A stretch of 64,000 bases of DNA from the NCBI GenBank assembly GCA_037954665.1, contig JBBMOL010000300.1, forward strand, positions 1-64,000. Reading direction: 5' to 3'. This document shows positions 11,369 to 22,582 of the stretch, one piece after another. Every line of letters begins with the position of its first letter. The stretch's first letter is position 1. A program made the position numbers and the translations under genes. The DNA is from Laguncularia racemosa. Its lineage: Eukaryota > Streptophyta > Magnoliopsida > Myrtales > Combretaceae. The notes below the pieces were generated by a model, which made no database searches, was not told the origin of the DNA, and was given only the letters and a program-made list of their open reading frames with translations.

Positions 11369-11741
11369 TGATATGACATATGTTAGCAGTACAGTTAATC
11401 TTGTTGACTAGTTATAACATAGTTAGATATTTTTGCGTTGTATTTTCTATGTGGTTTAGATATTTTTATTGTGTGTGTTAGTTAGGTGCCAGCTGGCATA
11501 GTTAGTTAATCTAGAAGGATCTAGAGAAGTCCTTAATTAAAGCTAGCTCCTACAAATAGTCCTAAGCTAGCTATTAGTTTTTTAGTAAGAAATTTCTTGT
11601 AATTGAGTGAAAGTTTAGAATGAGCATTTTGCTCATGTGGGTCTCTTGACTTTCAAGCTGGGAAGTGTGTTTGTGTTTCTCTTTTCCAGTACAATAAAAA
11701 TAATCACAATTTTTAGTGTTCTTGGAACCTGTGCTCTATCA
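11369..11741 (+). repeat. 5' LTR of element J
   Basis: 373 bp, TGATATGACATATG...GTGCTCTATCA, with TG...CA ends. It shares its first 220 bp or so with 12872-13088. It also contains a gagcattttgctcatg palindrome-like motif seen in related form in element H's LTR (gagcaatttgctcatgg, about 23960). Confidence 0.85.
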
Positions 11742-11833
11742 ATTGGCGCCGTTTGTGGGAAATGGCAGGTATGATGCCAATTGCAATATCTATTCTCGTT
11801 CGTTGTAAAAGCATTCAAGAAAGTCAAATCTAA

Positions 11834-12289
11834 ATGGACCACAATTTGGTGGAGATGAATGAGAGTCTATTGGAGATGCAAAAGATGGTGTATGATATGT
11901 GGCTTGCTTGTAAGAAGAAACAACAGCTGTTGGAGCCAATTGACAGTGAAAACCTAAGGTTTTCATCTATGGAGAAACTGTTGCTGATGTCACAACTAGA
12001 AGCTGATCCTCTAGGAATAAGCTCCTCCTACTATTCTTCAATTAGTGAATTTTCCAACATGTTTTCTAATAAATTTTCTGGCAACTTCTCTAGTGAGAAT
12101 TCTAGAGCTTCTTCACAGTATCACATTGATATTCTTGAAGGTACACATTTTCCTCCTGCTCGTTTTGCTGTTTGTGCAACATTATCTGAGAGCACTCTGG
12201 ATGTTCATCAAAATGCTTGTTTCCTTAAGTTTGATCAAGTTGGAAATTGTTATATTCCTAATGTTAGTCATTGTAAAAGGTGCTATTGA
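11834..12289 (+). CDS. Element J internal ORF, function unknown
   Basis: 151 codons starting MDHNLVEMNESLLEMQKMVY, followed by a Ser/Asn-rich middle (SSYYSSISEFSNMFSNKF). It lies 75 bp after the primer-binding site, where gag normally begins. The first 30 residues (short helical, Met/Leu/Gln rich) resemble the start of the broken interior of element H (MQQSLLLMHQMFHYSG near 16448) and the first residues of many gypsy gag proteins. No zinc knuckle or capsid motif is visible. It may be a relic gag N-terminus fused to captured or rapidly evolving sequence. I cannot name it. Confidence 0.4.
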   Translation: MDHNLVEMNESLLEMQKMVYDMWLACKKKQQLLEPIDSENLRFSSMEKLLLMSQLEADPLGISSSYYSSISEFSNMFSNKFSGNFSSENSRASSQYHIDILEGTHFPPARFAVCATLSESTLDVHQNACFLKFDQVGNCYIPNVSHCKRCY

Positions 12290-12365
12290 AGTTCATGCAG
12301 GTGCTCCCAACAGCCCTCATTCTGATGAAGTGCTTCCTGTTTTTGTTGGCAAGTAGTCTTACAAC

Positions 12366-12641
12366 TTGTTGATGAAGCAACAATTGTTGGAGGATGAGGG
12401 ATATAAAGAGGTTGAGTCTTCTAAGGTGTTAGATGGTATGGTTTTGTCTTATAGTGTCCAGGAAGTCGATTTGAAGGTGGGTAGTGATATGACAAGAAGT
12501 GGTGACTGTTTGATTAATCATAAGCAGGTGAAGGTAGACACTATTGACAACCTCCTAGGGCAGCCACTGCAGAAAATTGAAGGTGTACTTCAATTTGGTA
12601 GAAAGTTTCCTCTCTTATTGAAGGATGACTTGGTCGATTGA
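12366..12641 (+). pseudogene. Element J second open stretch, function unknown
   Basis: 91 codons (MLMKQQLLEDEGYKEVESSK...), probably the continuation of the same ancient reading frame after stops at 12287-12360. No domain is recognised. It ends LLLKDDLVD, then degraded sequence leads to the VLEDKD remnant and the polypurine tract. There is no sign of pol. Confidence 0.3.
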
Positions 12642-12871
12642 TTTACCAAGGTTGCGGAGCCAACGACACGAGTTATTGCAATACTGTTTTTGATGTCTTT
12701 GCAAAAATTCCATTATGCTGATTCCGATGTCATTGCATACTGGTGGGTGGTTTTACACAGTGCTGTTTCTCTTCCATCTGCAATTAACTTTGACTCTGTC
12801 GGTGTGGGCTAGCTGTGGTCGCTTCTCTACTCGGTCCTCGAGGACAAAGATTGTCTTAAGGGGGATGGAAT

Positions 12872-13088
12872 TGATATAACACATGTTAGCAGCACAGTTA
12901 ATCTTGTTGACTAGTTATAACGTAGTTAGATATTTTTATTTTGTATTTTCTATGTGGTTTAGATATTTTTGTTTTGTTAGTTAGTTAGGTGCCAGCTGGC
13001 ATAGTTAGTTAATTTAGAAGGATCTAGGGAAGTCCTTAGTTAAAACTAGCTCCTATAAATAGTCCTAATCTAGCTATAAATAGTCCTG
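12872..13088 (+). repeat. 3' LTR of element J, truncated
   Basis: Begins TGATATAACACATG right after a polypurine tract and matches the 5' LTR to the ctagctat motif. It then contains a short local duplication (ctataaatagtcctaatctagctataaatagtcc) and departs from the 5' LTR. The last 150 bp or so of LTR are missing. Confidence 0.75.
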
Positions 13089-13506
13089 TAAATATTTCTT
13101 TCTTTATCATCCTTTATTGTTTCCTTTCTTTGATGGCATTTTCTGTGTTATATGTTGGATTTGTTTATCTCGAACTTCTTATGCAGGATAATGTGATGAA
13201 GAAAATTTTGAAACAATCTTAATTCTTTAACTTGTGGTCGTATATGTAGAATTTTGATGTTCAATTTTTACTGCTTTTGCAGGGTTCTATATCTATGATA
13301 GGAAGTGCATTGTTTCCTTGTAGAAGTATCGGATTCTAGACATGAATTTTTGAAGTGCTTTTGAGAAGTCTGATGTTGGTATGTGCTAGATGTTGTTGGA
13401 GTTTCGTTGATTCAATATATTGAGTGGTCACTAATCCTTCTGAGAAAAGAAAAGAAAAGAAAATTGAAAATTCTCAAGTTCAGTTCTTCCAAAATAGGTA
13501 TTTTAG
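13089..13506 (+). other. Non-coding stretch before the PHD exon
   Basis: Sequence between element J and the coding exon. It holds possible splice acceptors at cttatgcag (about 13187), tttttgcag (about 13282) and tattttag (13505-13506). The frame of the downstream exon has a stop at 13371-13373, so coding must begin after it. No ATG-led frame with good context is evident, so I read this as the end of an intron. Confidence 0.45.
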
Positions 13507-14602
13507 AGAGTGCTGAACCTTGCTGGATGTGTCCAAAATGTGATGATTGTTGTGGTAGCTGCAGTGATGTTGGTTTTTTCAGAGGTGAGATCAAGAATGC
13601 TGGCGATTTGTCATTGTCAAGCGTTCGAAAGAGTTCAATGTTATCAACTGTCAGTACAATCTCTGAAAATTCTGGACTTAACTTTGTATATAGAAGAAGG
13701 AAGCTTCATGGAGAGACCATCATCCAAGAAGGGGTGCCAGTAAATATTAAAAAAAATTGTGATCTTTTGTCTGCTGTTTGGTCCAGCACTCCCTCACTAG
13801 AGGCAAATGGGCATCTAGAAGGCTGCCCTACTAGATATGGAACAGGTGGCAGTACTGCAACTAACGTGCCCCTTATCACACTTGACGAGCAAAGTAAGGG
13901 TCTCGAGTTGGAACCTGTAAATGAATGCATGGTTCCAGAGGAAACTGGATACCATGAACAACCCTTTATCGGAATGCAAAAGATTACAGTCATAGATAGT
14001 GCAAATGACAGTTGTTCATCAAAATCTAACACAGATCTTGTTTCAACTTCTTTGAAAGCTGATACTGAAGAAACTGGTGAATGTTCGTCTTCCAGCATAA
14101 CAATGATGGAATTGAGGGATGATGTTCCTTTAAGTGAAAAGGAATTATGCATTTCCATTCTTAGAAGCCATAGGTTGCTGGAGAGATTTCGATCACCCCC
14201 AGATCATACTACTGTAGACAGTGAGAGCCCCACAACTGGTTGCTCAAATTATAGGTCATGCAAAACTTGTTCTCGCACTGAGGCAACGACACAGATGTTA
14301 ATATGTGATTCTTGTGATGAGGCATTTCATCTCTCATGCTGCAATTCACATATAAAAAAGGTGCAAGATGATGATTGGTTTTGTCCATCTTGCATGAGAA
14401 AGAAATATATAGTCATGAGGCAAACGGCTGAAAAGAAGTCCAGAAAGACTATCACTGAAGTCAGTCGACAAAAGGTTTCTGCTCTGGATGATTTAAATCC
14501 AATAGCATTAATGTTGAAGGATTCTGATTCATATAAATCAAGTGTTCAGGTTGGCAAAGGCTTTCAGGCAGATATTCCTGATGGGATGGGTCCCATAAGG
14601 AA
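13507..14602 (+). CDS. PHD-finger protein gene, large exon
   Basis: Coding exon of a plant nuclear PHD-finger protein. The start is a best guess, an acceptor tattttag at 13505-13506; the frame is open back to 13374. Early residues carry a Cys cluster (PCWMCPKCDDCCGSC). The middle is Ser/Thr/Glu rich. A conserved helical motif, SEKELCISILRSHRLLERF, lies at 14137-14190. A full C4HC3 PHD finger spans 14259-14393 (CKTC, LICDSC, HLSC, WFCPSC), a histone-tail reader fold, and a basic stretch follows. The exon ends at AA before gtaagt (14603). From memory it resembles the EHD3-type/AT1G77250-like family, which I cannot verify here. It is intact, unlike everything around it. Confidence 0.85.
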
Positions 14603-16141
14603 GTAAGTCCTTCCTGTGTCATCAACTTATTTTCTTTATTGGTACTGGTATGCATATTTGGCTTGCTTCACATAATTTGACTTTACAGAATTTGAATTGT
14701 TGGAACTGTTAAAAAAAATTTATTGGGAAATCCCATTTTATGATTTTTTTTTTCTCATTTTATCCTTTGGCTGATGGTTGATTTGGCCTCCAGTTGGAAG
14801 ATATAGTTGTCATCTTTGAAAGAGCACTTTCTGTTTAAAAACCTGTTTCAAAGGGGATTTGGTGGGCCTCAAAAGGAAAAATGATAAGTTTTTATAGTGG
14901 CAAACTTATAGAAAAACTAAGTGCTGTCTTCTAACTGTTTCTTGTGCACATCTAAATAGTTTTTCAATGTATATGTATAGATTCCTTAGAGCTCCTTTTA
15001 AAACCTACACGATAGAAAAAGTAAGTGCTGACTTCTAACTGTTTCTTGTGCACATCTAAATAGTTTTGCAATGTATATGTATAGCTTCCTTAGAGCTCCT
15101 TTTAAAACCTACGCGTTCTCTTATCATTTCCACATGAAGGTTGATATGCAGGCATAGAATGTGTTAAGGCTTCTGTTTCAAGCCCAAAATCTTATGAACT
15201 CCTATATTAGATTTCATGGAAGGAGTGCAGTAGTGGAAGTAAAGGTGCTTTTTGATACTTGCAAATGATCTCAGATCTAGTAGTAGGAGAGATCTTGTGA
15301 GATGAACCAAAAGGATACAATTGCAAAAATTTATGGAAACAAGTAAATATAAAAAAATGTATGGAATGGTTGAAAGGACCCGCCTTTTGCTTTTTAAACT
15401 TGACCAATGTTTAGACAAACTATGAGTTGATGTTAACTATGTACACCAACGAAAGTTGCTAAGAAATTTTCTTAAGGAGTTATGTACATATTTGGTGAAT
15501 CGTTGAGGAATTAGATGTCTTGGTAGTTTCTTATACAGTGGCGAACAGCAAATGACTATATACACCTTCTTGTATATAATGAAGATGCATAGGAGGAATT
15601 TACCACCTAAAAGTTCAGTTAAACCAAATATGATAGGAGAGCAGGAGGTCATAAGTTTGATTCTTTCTATTATGATATAACTTATGTGTATTTAATTGGT
15701 CCACATGATGTGTTTCAGATGATAAGCTCAGCCCAACAAGTCTGGTGTGTTGGATAATAAATGTGAAATCACAACAAATTGATTAAGCTTTTGGATTACA
15801 TGCTATGTTGATGATATTATATGGACATGACATAACATCTCTTTTTTTTTTTTTTTAAAATAATTATTGCATAACTATCTTTGGTAAACAAATGATTTTT
15901 AGTTAATAGAGGAAGGTATTACAGCTGTGAGGCACAGGAAATGTGGAAACCAGAATTTCAAAGTTACAGGAAACAAAAAAGAGGAAACTAGAGTAAATTT
16001 ACAAGGATCTTGATATGACTTAAGGATCTGTTTAGCAACGAAGGAACCTAAAGGGATTGGCTTTCCAAGGTGAATGGCATTATGTACTCTGTAGAGCACA
16101 CAACAGTTGAAAACGCAGCCCACATAGAGATGGCATACTCA
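14603..16141 (+). other. Host intron sequence with a tandem repeat, no gene
   Basis: AT-rich non-coding DNA after the splice donor. It holds a 104-bp tandem duplication (separate entry), poly-T near 15840-15856 and no open frame with a recognisable domain. A minus-strand open frame at 15899-16123 has no known motif. Confidence 0.55.
14908..15114. repeat. 104-bp direct tandem duplication in the intron
   Basis: Two adjacent copies (about 14908-15011 and 15012-15114) share gaaaaa-taagtgctg, ttctaactgtttcttgtgc and ttccttagagctcctttt. Only a handful of substitutions separate them, so the duplication looks fairly recent. No coding or regulatory role can be seen. Confidence 0.85.
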
Positions 16142-16298
16142 CATACTTCTGCTCATTTTGCATATGTTCTTAGTTAGTCAAAGCCTCTATAAATATCACT
16201 TTGATATCATAAAGAACTCTCACTATTTTTGGCCATGTATTTTCAGTTACCTTTGTTTTGTTGGGTTCAATTGCTTTTGTTTGTTGAGGATCATGTCA
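16142..16298 (+). repeat. 5' LTR remnant of element H
   Basis: Shares ctcattttgc-tatgttcttagtta, tcactttgatac/tcat, aagaactctcactatttttgg and the gttgagga-c-tgtca end with 24311-24466. The primer-binding site follows. The earlier part of this LTR is not recognisable. Confidence 0.75.
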
Positions 16299-16834
16299 AT
16301 TGGTATTGGAGCCTACTCTGCTGGTTTTCTTGAGGATTTCTTGAGGATTCTTCTCTTGATTGTTGAAGTAAATCATGGTGATGGAGGCAACTCACTATGA
16401 GGTCTTTCTAATGACATGCATCAAATTGTGGATTGATATGCACGAATGCAACAAAGCTTGTTGCTGATGCATCAGATGTTTCACTATTCTGGCTTGAGCA
16501 TAGAGCAAAACAAAAGTTGCTGAAAACAGCCAAAGATCATGAAGAGGCGGTGGAGAAGAAACAAAAGTTGATCCAAAAGCAAGTGCTGCAGCAATAGGAT
16601 GTGTAAGATCCAAACTCGAGCCTATCTCCAAACTAATAGACAACACTCTTCTTCTCAGGCATCTCCAATTAATACTTTAATTTGCTGCACAACCCCCCTG
16701 GTTAGAAGTAAATTTAATCAAATTAAATGGAACGGTACTCCTGCTGTAAATTTTTATTATGACAAACCAATGCGTGGTTTGGTTGACAGCAGAGAAGGGA
16801 GTTGTTTCCTCACATAAAATCTTTTGGAAAGTGG

Positions 16835-17033
16835 AGTGATTCTTCAGAAGCTCACACGGCATTGTCATCTTTTGAGGCTGTGATTGCTGCCTTGGCAAGG
16901 ACAAAGGAGAGTATTGGATGAGCAACCCACTTTGCTGTCGATTGTGGAAAGTTTGGTATTGCAGCTAAGGTTGTTGATGTCCTTGTCTGTAATTTAGAGT
17001 GTGAGTCAAGTTTACACAGGAGCATAGACTTGT
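16835..17033 (+). pseudogene. HUA2-like: Captured HUA2-like gene piece, CID domain part 1
   Basis: Encodes ALSSFEAVIAALARTKESIG, then ATHFAVDCGKFGIAAKVVDV and ECESSLHRSIDL. This is the first half of the CID/RPR domain of the plant HUA2/ENHANCER OF AG-4 family, nuclear proteins in pre-mRNA processing that contain PWWP and CID domains. One stop (TGA, where the family has Arg, CGA) breaks the frame after ESIG. The piece stops at GACTTGT where gypsy LTR S inserted, and the same frame resumes at 22604. No intron is visible, so capture from spliced mRNA is likely. Confidence 0.8.
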
Positions 17034-17454
17034 TGACATGATACCACATCATAACTCCCCTATATTGCGTGCAGTGTAGTGTTGTGTTGTGGGGTGTGGT
17101 GGTGTTTTGTGTTCTGCGTTATATGTGTTGCAGGTGGTGTAGTTTGTGTTTTGTGGAGTAAATAGTGAGGTGTTGTGGTATGAGCAGTATGGGTGTTCTT
17201 TTTATGAAAGGGAGCTCACATGGCAGTTTTGAGGAGTCATGCTGATGTGGAAAATGAGGATTGGTGACAGCTGGCAAGGGAGCTCAACTATGAAGTATAA
17301 ATAAGAAATATCAAGTTAGTTACAGGGGAGTTGGTTTTTTAAAAGATATTTTGCAAGTTTGCTGAGCAAATTGCTCCGGCACTTCTTTTCCACTCTTTCT
17401 TTAGCTGAAAATCCTAATTCTTAGATGTGAAAATGAATTTTATGTGTTGAATTG

Positions 17455-17661
17455 TGAAGAATTTAGGAGGAAAGAGATTAGTTTTTTATTCCTCTTCTTC
17501 TTGATCTTTTTACATAGACATAGTGTATATATACACTTACAAGAATGATATATTAGGAAAGAAAATAAAATCTCCTATCTAATATTTAATTCTGTAATCT
17601 AATATTTAATTCTGTAATAAAATCTCCTAGCTAGCACAATAATATTACATATATGTCAACA
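17455..17661 (-). repeat. LTR of copia D (3' LTR), with 20-bp duplication
   Basis: 207 bp, TGAAGAATTTAGG...ATATGTCAACA. It is identical in plan to 22396-22582 except that the phrase tctaatatttaattctgtaa is present twice. Confidence 0.95.
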
Positions 17662-17668
17662 CTCCCCC

Positions 17669-20600
17669 TCAAGTTGGAGCATAGATATCACACATGCCCA
17701 ACTTGCAAACTAAGGTATGATAGGTCCTGTGACACAACCCTTTAGTAAATACATCAGCCAGTTGCTTATCAGATGTCACATGATGTAAGCTCAAGATGCC
17801 CTCAGTCAATTTCTCTTTGATGAAGTGTCGATCAATCTCTATATGCTTGGTTCGATCATGTTGAACTGGATTTTGTGCTATATTGATAGCAGCTTTATTG
17901 TCACAATACAAGGATGGTGCTTCTTTATCTGACAGATTTAATTCTTCCAATATCTTCTGTAATCACAGAAGCTCACAAACCCCTTGAGCCATAGCTCTGT
18001 ATTCTGCTTCAGCACTTGATCGAGCAACTACACTTTGTTTCTTGCTCTTTCATGTTACAAGGTTCCCTCCTACAAGTGTGCAATAACTAGTGGTGGACCT
18101 TCTATCACTTAAAGATCCAGCCCAATTTGCATCTGTAAAGCATTCTATCTGAAGGTGACCATGCTTGGCGAATAGCAGTCCTTTTCCAGGAGCAGACTTC
18201 AGATATCTCAAGATGCGATATACTGCTTGCATGTGTGATTCTCGTGGATCATGCATAAACTGACTCACTAGACTGACTACATATGCAATGTCCGGTCTAG
18301 TGTGCGAGAGATATATCAGTCTTCCTACTAATCTCTGGTATCTCCCTAAATCAACTGAATCACCAACTCTAGCCTGCAGCTTGTGGTTGTTTTCAATGGG
18401 AGATTCTACTGGTTTACACCTCATCATGCAAGTTTCTTCCAAGAGATCCAGAATATATTTTCTCTGAGAAATGAAGATACCTTTCTTTGATCTAGCAACT
18501 TCAATTCCTAGGAAATATTGCAGTTTCCCTAGATCCTTGATTTCAAATTCCTGAGCCAAAAGTTTCTTCAATTGAGCCATCTCCTCTTTATCATCTCCTG
18601 TCATCACTATATCATCAACATAAACTATGAGAATAGTAACTTTACCCTCATTATGTTTAATAAATAGTGTATGATCCACATTACTCTGTTGATAGCCAAA
18701 GGAGATCATGGCTTTGCTGAACCTATCGAACCATGCTCTGGGAGATTGCTTTAATCCATACAAGGCCTTTTTCAGTCTGCATACTTTCCCATGTGTTGTT
18801 TCATTATCAAATCCAGGAGGGATCTCCATAAACACTTCTTCTAAATCTCCATGTAGAAAGGCATTTTTAACATCAAATTGCTGTAAATCCCAGTCAAGGT
18901 TGGCTGCACATGATAACAGGATTCTGATCGTGTTCATTTTAGCTACTGGAGCAAAAGTCTCTTGGTAGTCCACTTCATAGGTTTGAGTGAATCCTTTAGC
19001 TACCAATCTTGCTTTGAACCTGTCAACTGATCCATCAGCTCTGTGTTTTATGGTGAACACCCATTTACAGCCTACTAGCTTTTTTCCAGGTAGAGAGGCG
19101 ACAAGCTCCCAAGTCTCATTCTTAGTCAAGGCTTTCATTTCTTCAATCATTGCTCTCTTCCATTTTGGATCATTGAGTGCTTCCTTTCAATCCTGTGGAA
19201 TAGACACAGACGAAATGGATAAGGAAAAAGCTCTATAGGAGGGAGACAAAGAATCATAGGAAACAAAATTAGAAATGGGATGTTTAGTACAGGCCCTGAC
19301 ACCTTTTCTTTGAGAAATAGGTTTATCTAAATCATCAAAAGGTAACTCACCGGAAGAGGAGGATTCTTGGCAGCAGAGAGTAGGTTGCACAATGGCTTCT
19401 TCTGTCTTGTCTTTGTTTCTCCTTGAGTACCTCTTCAAATCAGGTTTGTCTAAACACCCAATTTTCTCCCCCTGGATAATAGTCTCCTTCTGACCATCAT
19501 TTTCTCTTGAGTTAAGATCAGTAAGAGTCACAGAACTAGGTATCATCTCTTCCTTTGTATCATTCTCCCCCTGAAGAGATGATTGGGTTGGATTGAAGTA
19601 AGGTTCAGTCTCTCTAAAAGTAACATCCATGCTTACAAAATACTTCTGAGATTGAGGGTGATAGCATCTGTAACCCTTTTGTGTTGGCGAATACCCAATA
19701 AACACACACCTAAGGGCTCGTGGATCTAGTTTTCCAGCATCCTTAATATGAACAAAACAAATGCATCCAAATACCTTTGGAAGAACAGTGTACGTATTTT
19801 GTCCTTTCAAGGTTTCTAAAGGACTCCGATAGTCAAGAGCCCTAAGAGGCATTCGGTTGATAAGATATGCAGCAATTAGAATTGCATCCCCCCAGTAAGG
19901 CTTAGGAAGATTCATGGTAAACATAAGTGACCTAGCAACTTCCAAAAGATGCCTATTCTTCCTTTTAGCTACCCCATTCTGTGCACTTGTATATGGACAA
20001 CTAGTTTGATGAATTATCCCATGCGACTCCAAATAAGAACCAAATCTGCTATTGATGTATTCAGTGCCATTATCAGTCCTAAGAATCTTTATTTTAGCAT
20101 CAAATTGAGTGCAAACCATCTTATGAAAAGACTGAAAACAGGAAAACACATCACTTTTAGCCTTAAGTAGATATACCCAAGTCATCCTGGTGCAGCAATC
20201 AATAAAAGTGACAAACCATCGACTATCAGACAAAGAAGTAGTCTGAGTAGGGCCCCAAACATCAGAGTGAATAGTCATAAAAGGAGACTTGCTTTTATTA
20301 TTACTCAAAGGATAAGAGTTTTGAGAATGTTTTGCATATTCGCAAGCATCACAAAATAAAGAATCAGACTGAGTCTCTGAAAACAAACTAGGAAATAATT
20401 TGCGTAACACTAAAAAAGAGGGATGGCCCAAACGCCTGTGCCATTGCAATATTTCCTGATTAACATCCTTATTTCCCCCAAAAAAGGCCTGCTGAAGACT
20501 AGAACCTTGACCCCCATCCAACAGATATAAGCCATCGTGCAATCTACCACTGCCAATCCTCTTCCCTGTTTGAAGATCCTGAAAGACACAATGATCAGGG

Positions 20601-20938
20601 AAAAACTCAATTTTACAGTTGAGATTTTTTGTAAGTGCACTGACAGATAGGAGATTGACAGGAAATTGAGGGACATGAAGCACAGAGGATAGTTCGATAT
20701 GAGGAGTACAAAAAACAAAACCTGTTCCAGATACTGGGGTGAAAGAACCATCGGCAATTCGGACATTATCTCTTTTTAAACACGGTGAGTATTCAACAAG
20801 ATTTTTTGAGGAGCCCTTCATGTGTCTATTCGCACCAGAATCAATAATCCAACAATTAGTATCAAGGGTAGCAGAAAAAGCATTACCTGACTGCACAAAA
20901 TTGGATTTGCTACTGGAAGAAGATTCTTGATGAGACAA
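17669..20938 (-). pseudogene. Copia D pol, nearly intact with three Trp-to-stop changes
   Basis: From 20938: protease site CWIIDSGANRHMKG; zinc region HRRLGHPSF...CDACEYAKH; integrase core with IHSDVWGP and LRTDNGTEY aspartates; the third catalytic motif reads GVAKRKNRHLLE (Lys for Glu, about 19965); linker LDKPISQRKGVRAC; RT with VYVDDIVMTGDD (about 18625-18590); RNase H with DANWAGSLSDRRSTTSY and TKHIEIDRHFIKEKL. TGA replaces Trp at 19187-19189, 18050-18052 and about 17963-17965. A homopolymer shift separates it from gag. It is otherwise full length. Confidence 0.95.
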
Positions 20939-20963
20939 AAGACGCTTGAGATGCTGAATCTCA

Positions 20964-21865
20964 TCAGGAGAAAAAAAAACCAGAGTGAGTCATCTCAGGA
21001 ATAGACTCCATAACTTCAGACAAATTGGCCCGAGTAGAGTTAACTCGTTTACCTCCACGACCTCTTATTGGACGTCCATGTAGCTTCCAACAAGTCTCTT
21101 TAGTATGTCGTGGTTTCCCACAATAATCACATCGTAAATGATCTTTATGAGAACTGTTTGCTTTCAGCTGCTCAGATGAATCACTAGCAGCTACCAAACC
21201 AGACTTTTCAACCTGCGGGATATAGAGCATGGCACTGTGCCTGCTTTCTTCCTGTTGAACATAGGAATATGCCTCCTCAAGAGAAGGAAAAGGTGTCTTA
21301 CCGAGAACATGAACTCTGATCTGATCAAATTCATTATTTAACCCAGCCAAAAAATCATACACCCTTTCTTTTGCAAGTAATTTCTGGAACTTTACTGCAT
21401 CTCCGGTACAATCTGCCTGAAAATCTTGATAATAGTCAAGTTCTTGCCACAAACCATTCAACTCAGAAAAATAATGGGAAATTGTCATTTCTCCTTGCTT
21501 CAACCCATGGACCTTGTTCCGAATCTCATAAATCTGAGCATCATTTCCCACCCGTGAATAGGTGAGGGTTACAGCATTCCATATCTTTGCTGCTGTGTCA
21601 AGCAATAAGTATGTTCTTGAAATATGGAATTGATAAGCCAGGCTATTACCAAGGAATTTTCAGAATCCCATTGATGGAATAATGGATCGGTTGCTACTGG
21701 TTTGACTTTAACACCGGTAATATAATCCTGCATTCTTCTAGCTTTGATAAACAATAAACAAGACCGTGACCAAGCAAGGTAATTGTTCCCATCAAGCTTG
21801 TCAGGGTTGATTTGTAGTGACGGATTATCAGTACTAATTCCAGCAATTCTCTTATCAGTTTCCAT
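20964..21865 (-). pseudogene. Copia D gag, stop at about 21607
   Basis: Begins with METDKRIAGI at 21865 (an upstream in-frame ATG lies at 21889). It contains LDGNNYLAWSRSCLLFIKAR and the UBN2-type capsid region, then a complete zinc knuckle CDYCGKPRHTKETC (pattern C-x2-C-x4-H-x4-C, about 21150-21108). The N-terminal part (to about 21569) and the rest overlap in different frames near 21600, so one frameshift divides it. The C-terminus meets pol at a run of nine A residues (reverse complement, 20970-20982). Confidence 0.85.
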
Positions 21866-22395
21866 AATGCAAACAGTTAACCCAAGCAATTAAGACTACA
21901 GACTTAAATAGCCTCGAAGGAAGAGTAAACAGAATAGTTCGTAAACTTTCAAACCCGTACCCGTACACAAACTGTCAAACCCGTATGAATACACACAGAG
22001 ATGTAATGAGCGCAACCTAAAGCAAAAAAACACTTGGACGCAACCTAAAAAGAAACGAAATCACTTGGAAAACAGTTGGAGGGCGTCGGAAAAGAAGGGC
22101 GAGCAAAACAGCGGAAAGCCCACGAAGAACGGTGGTCATTCCCACGTGCCTCACGCGCCGACTGCCGGCGAAGCTTCAGGTGGGGCGTGTGAGTCACACG
22201 CGTGGTTTCCGGTGGTCGGAGAAGAAAGGGTCGGTCGGAAAAGGGTGGCGCTCCTCTTGGGATGGGTAGTGTCGACTACTTTCGAAGAAAAAACCTCTTG
22301 TATGGCGTTCTAGGGTTTCAAAAATAAACCACGCCAGAAAAAAGAAGAAAAAAAATTTTTTTTGACCTAAAAAGTGGTTTTAGGCTCTGATACCA

Positions 22396-22582
22396 TGAAG
22401 AATTTAGGAGGAAAGAGATTAGTTTTTTATTCCTCTTCTTCTTGATCTTTTTACATAGACATAGTGTATATATACACTTACAAGAATGTTATATTAGGAA
22501 AGAAAATAAAATCTCCTATCTAATATTTAATTCTGTAATAAAATCTCCTAGCTAGCACAATAATATTAAATATATGTCAACA
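22396..22582 (-). repeat. LTR of copia D (5' LTR)
   Basis: 187 bp, TGAAGAATTTAGG...ATATGTCAACA. It is adjacent to the primer-binding site and bounded by the target duplication AATTG. Confidence 0.95.

Larger units (their letters stand above)
11369..13088 (+). mobile_element. Non-autonomous LTR element J
   Basis: A 1.7-kb element with direct LTRs: a complete 5' LTR (11369-11741) and a 3' LTR starting at 12872 that fades out near 13088. A gypsy-type primer-binding site (attggcgccgtttgtggg, about 11742-11759) follows the 5' LTR and a polypurine tract (aagggggatggaat) precedes the 3' LTR. The 1.1-kb interior has no protease, RT, RNase H or integrase. Directly before the polypurine tract it encodes VLEDKD, resembling the C-terminus of gypsy polyproteins. 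It would need enzymes from an autonomous gypsy element. No target duplication is visible because the 3' LTR is incomplete. Confidence 0.8.
17455..22582 (-). mobile_element. Young copia element D, target duplication AATTG
   Basis: A complete 5.1-kb minus-strand Ty1/copia element with LTRs at 17455-17661 and 22396-22582, PBS (reverse complement ggctctgatacca, 22383-22395) and polypurine tract beside 17662. AATTG is duplicated at 17450-17454 and 22583-22587. The LTRs differ by only about two substitutions and a 20-bp duplication. The coding region has only a homopolymer frameshift and three Trp-to-stop changes, so it is the youngest LTR element I can date here. It inserted in solo LTR S. Confidence 0.95.

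Noticed and set aside
15899..16123. Minus-strand frame with FVAKQILKSYQDP as a possible gene
   Set aside because: Short, no recognised family, and it lies in intron DNA beside a transposon LTR.
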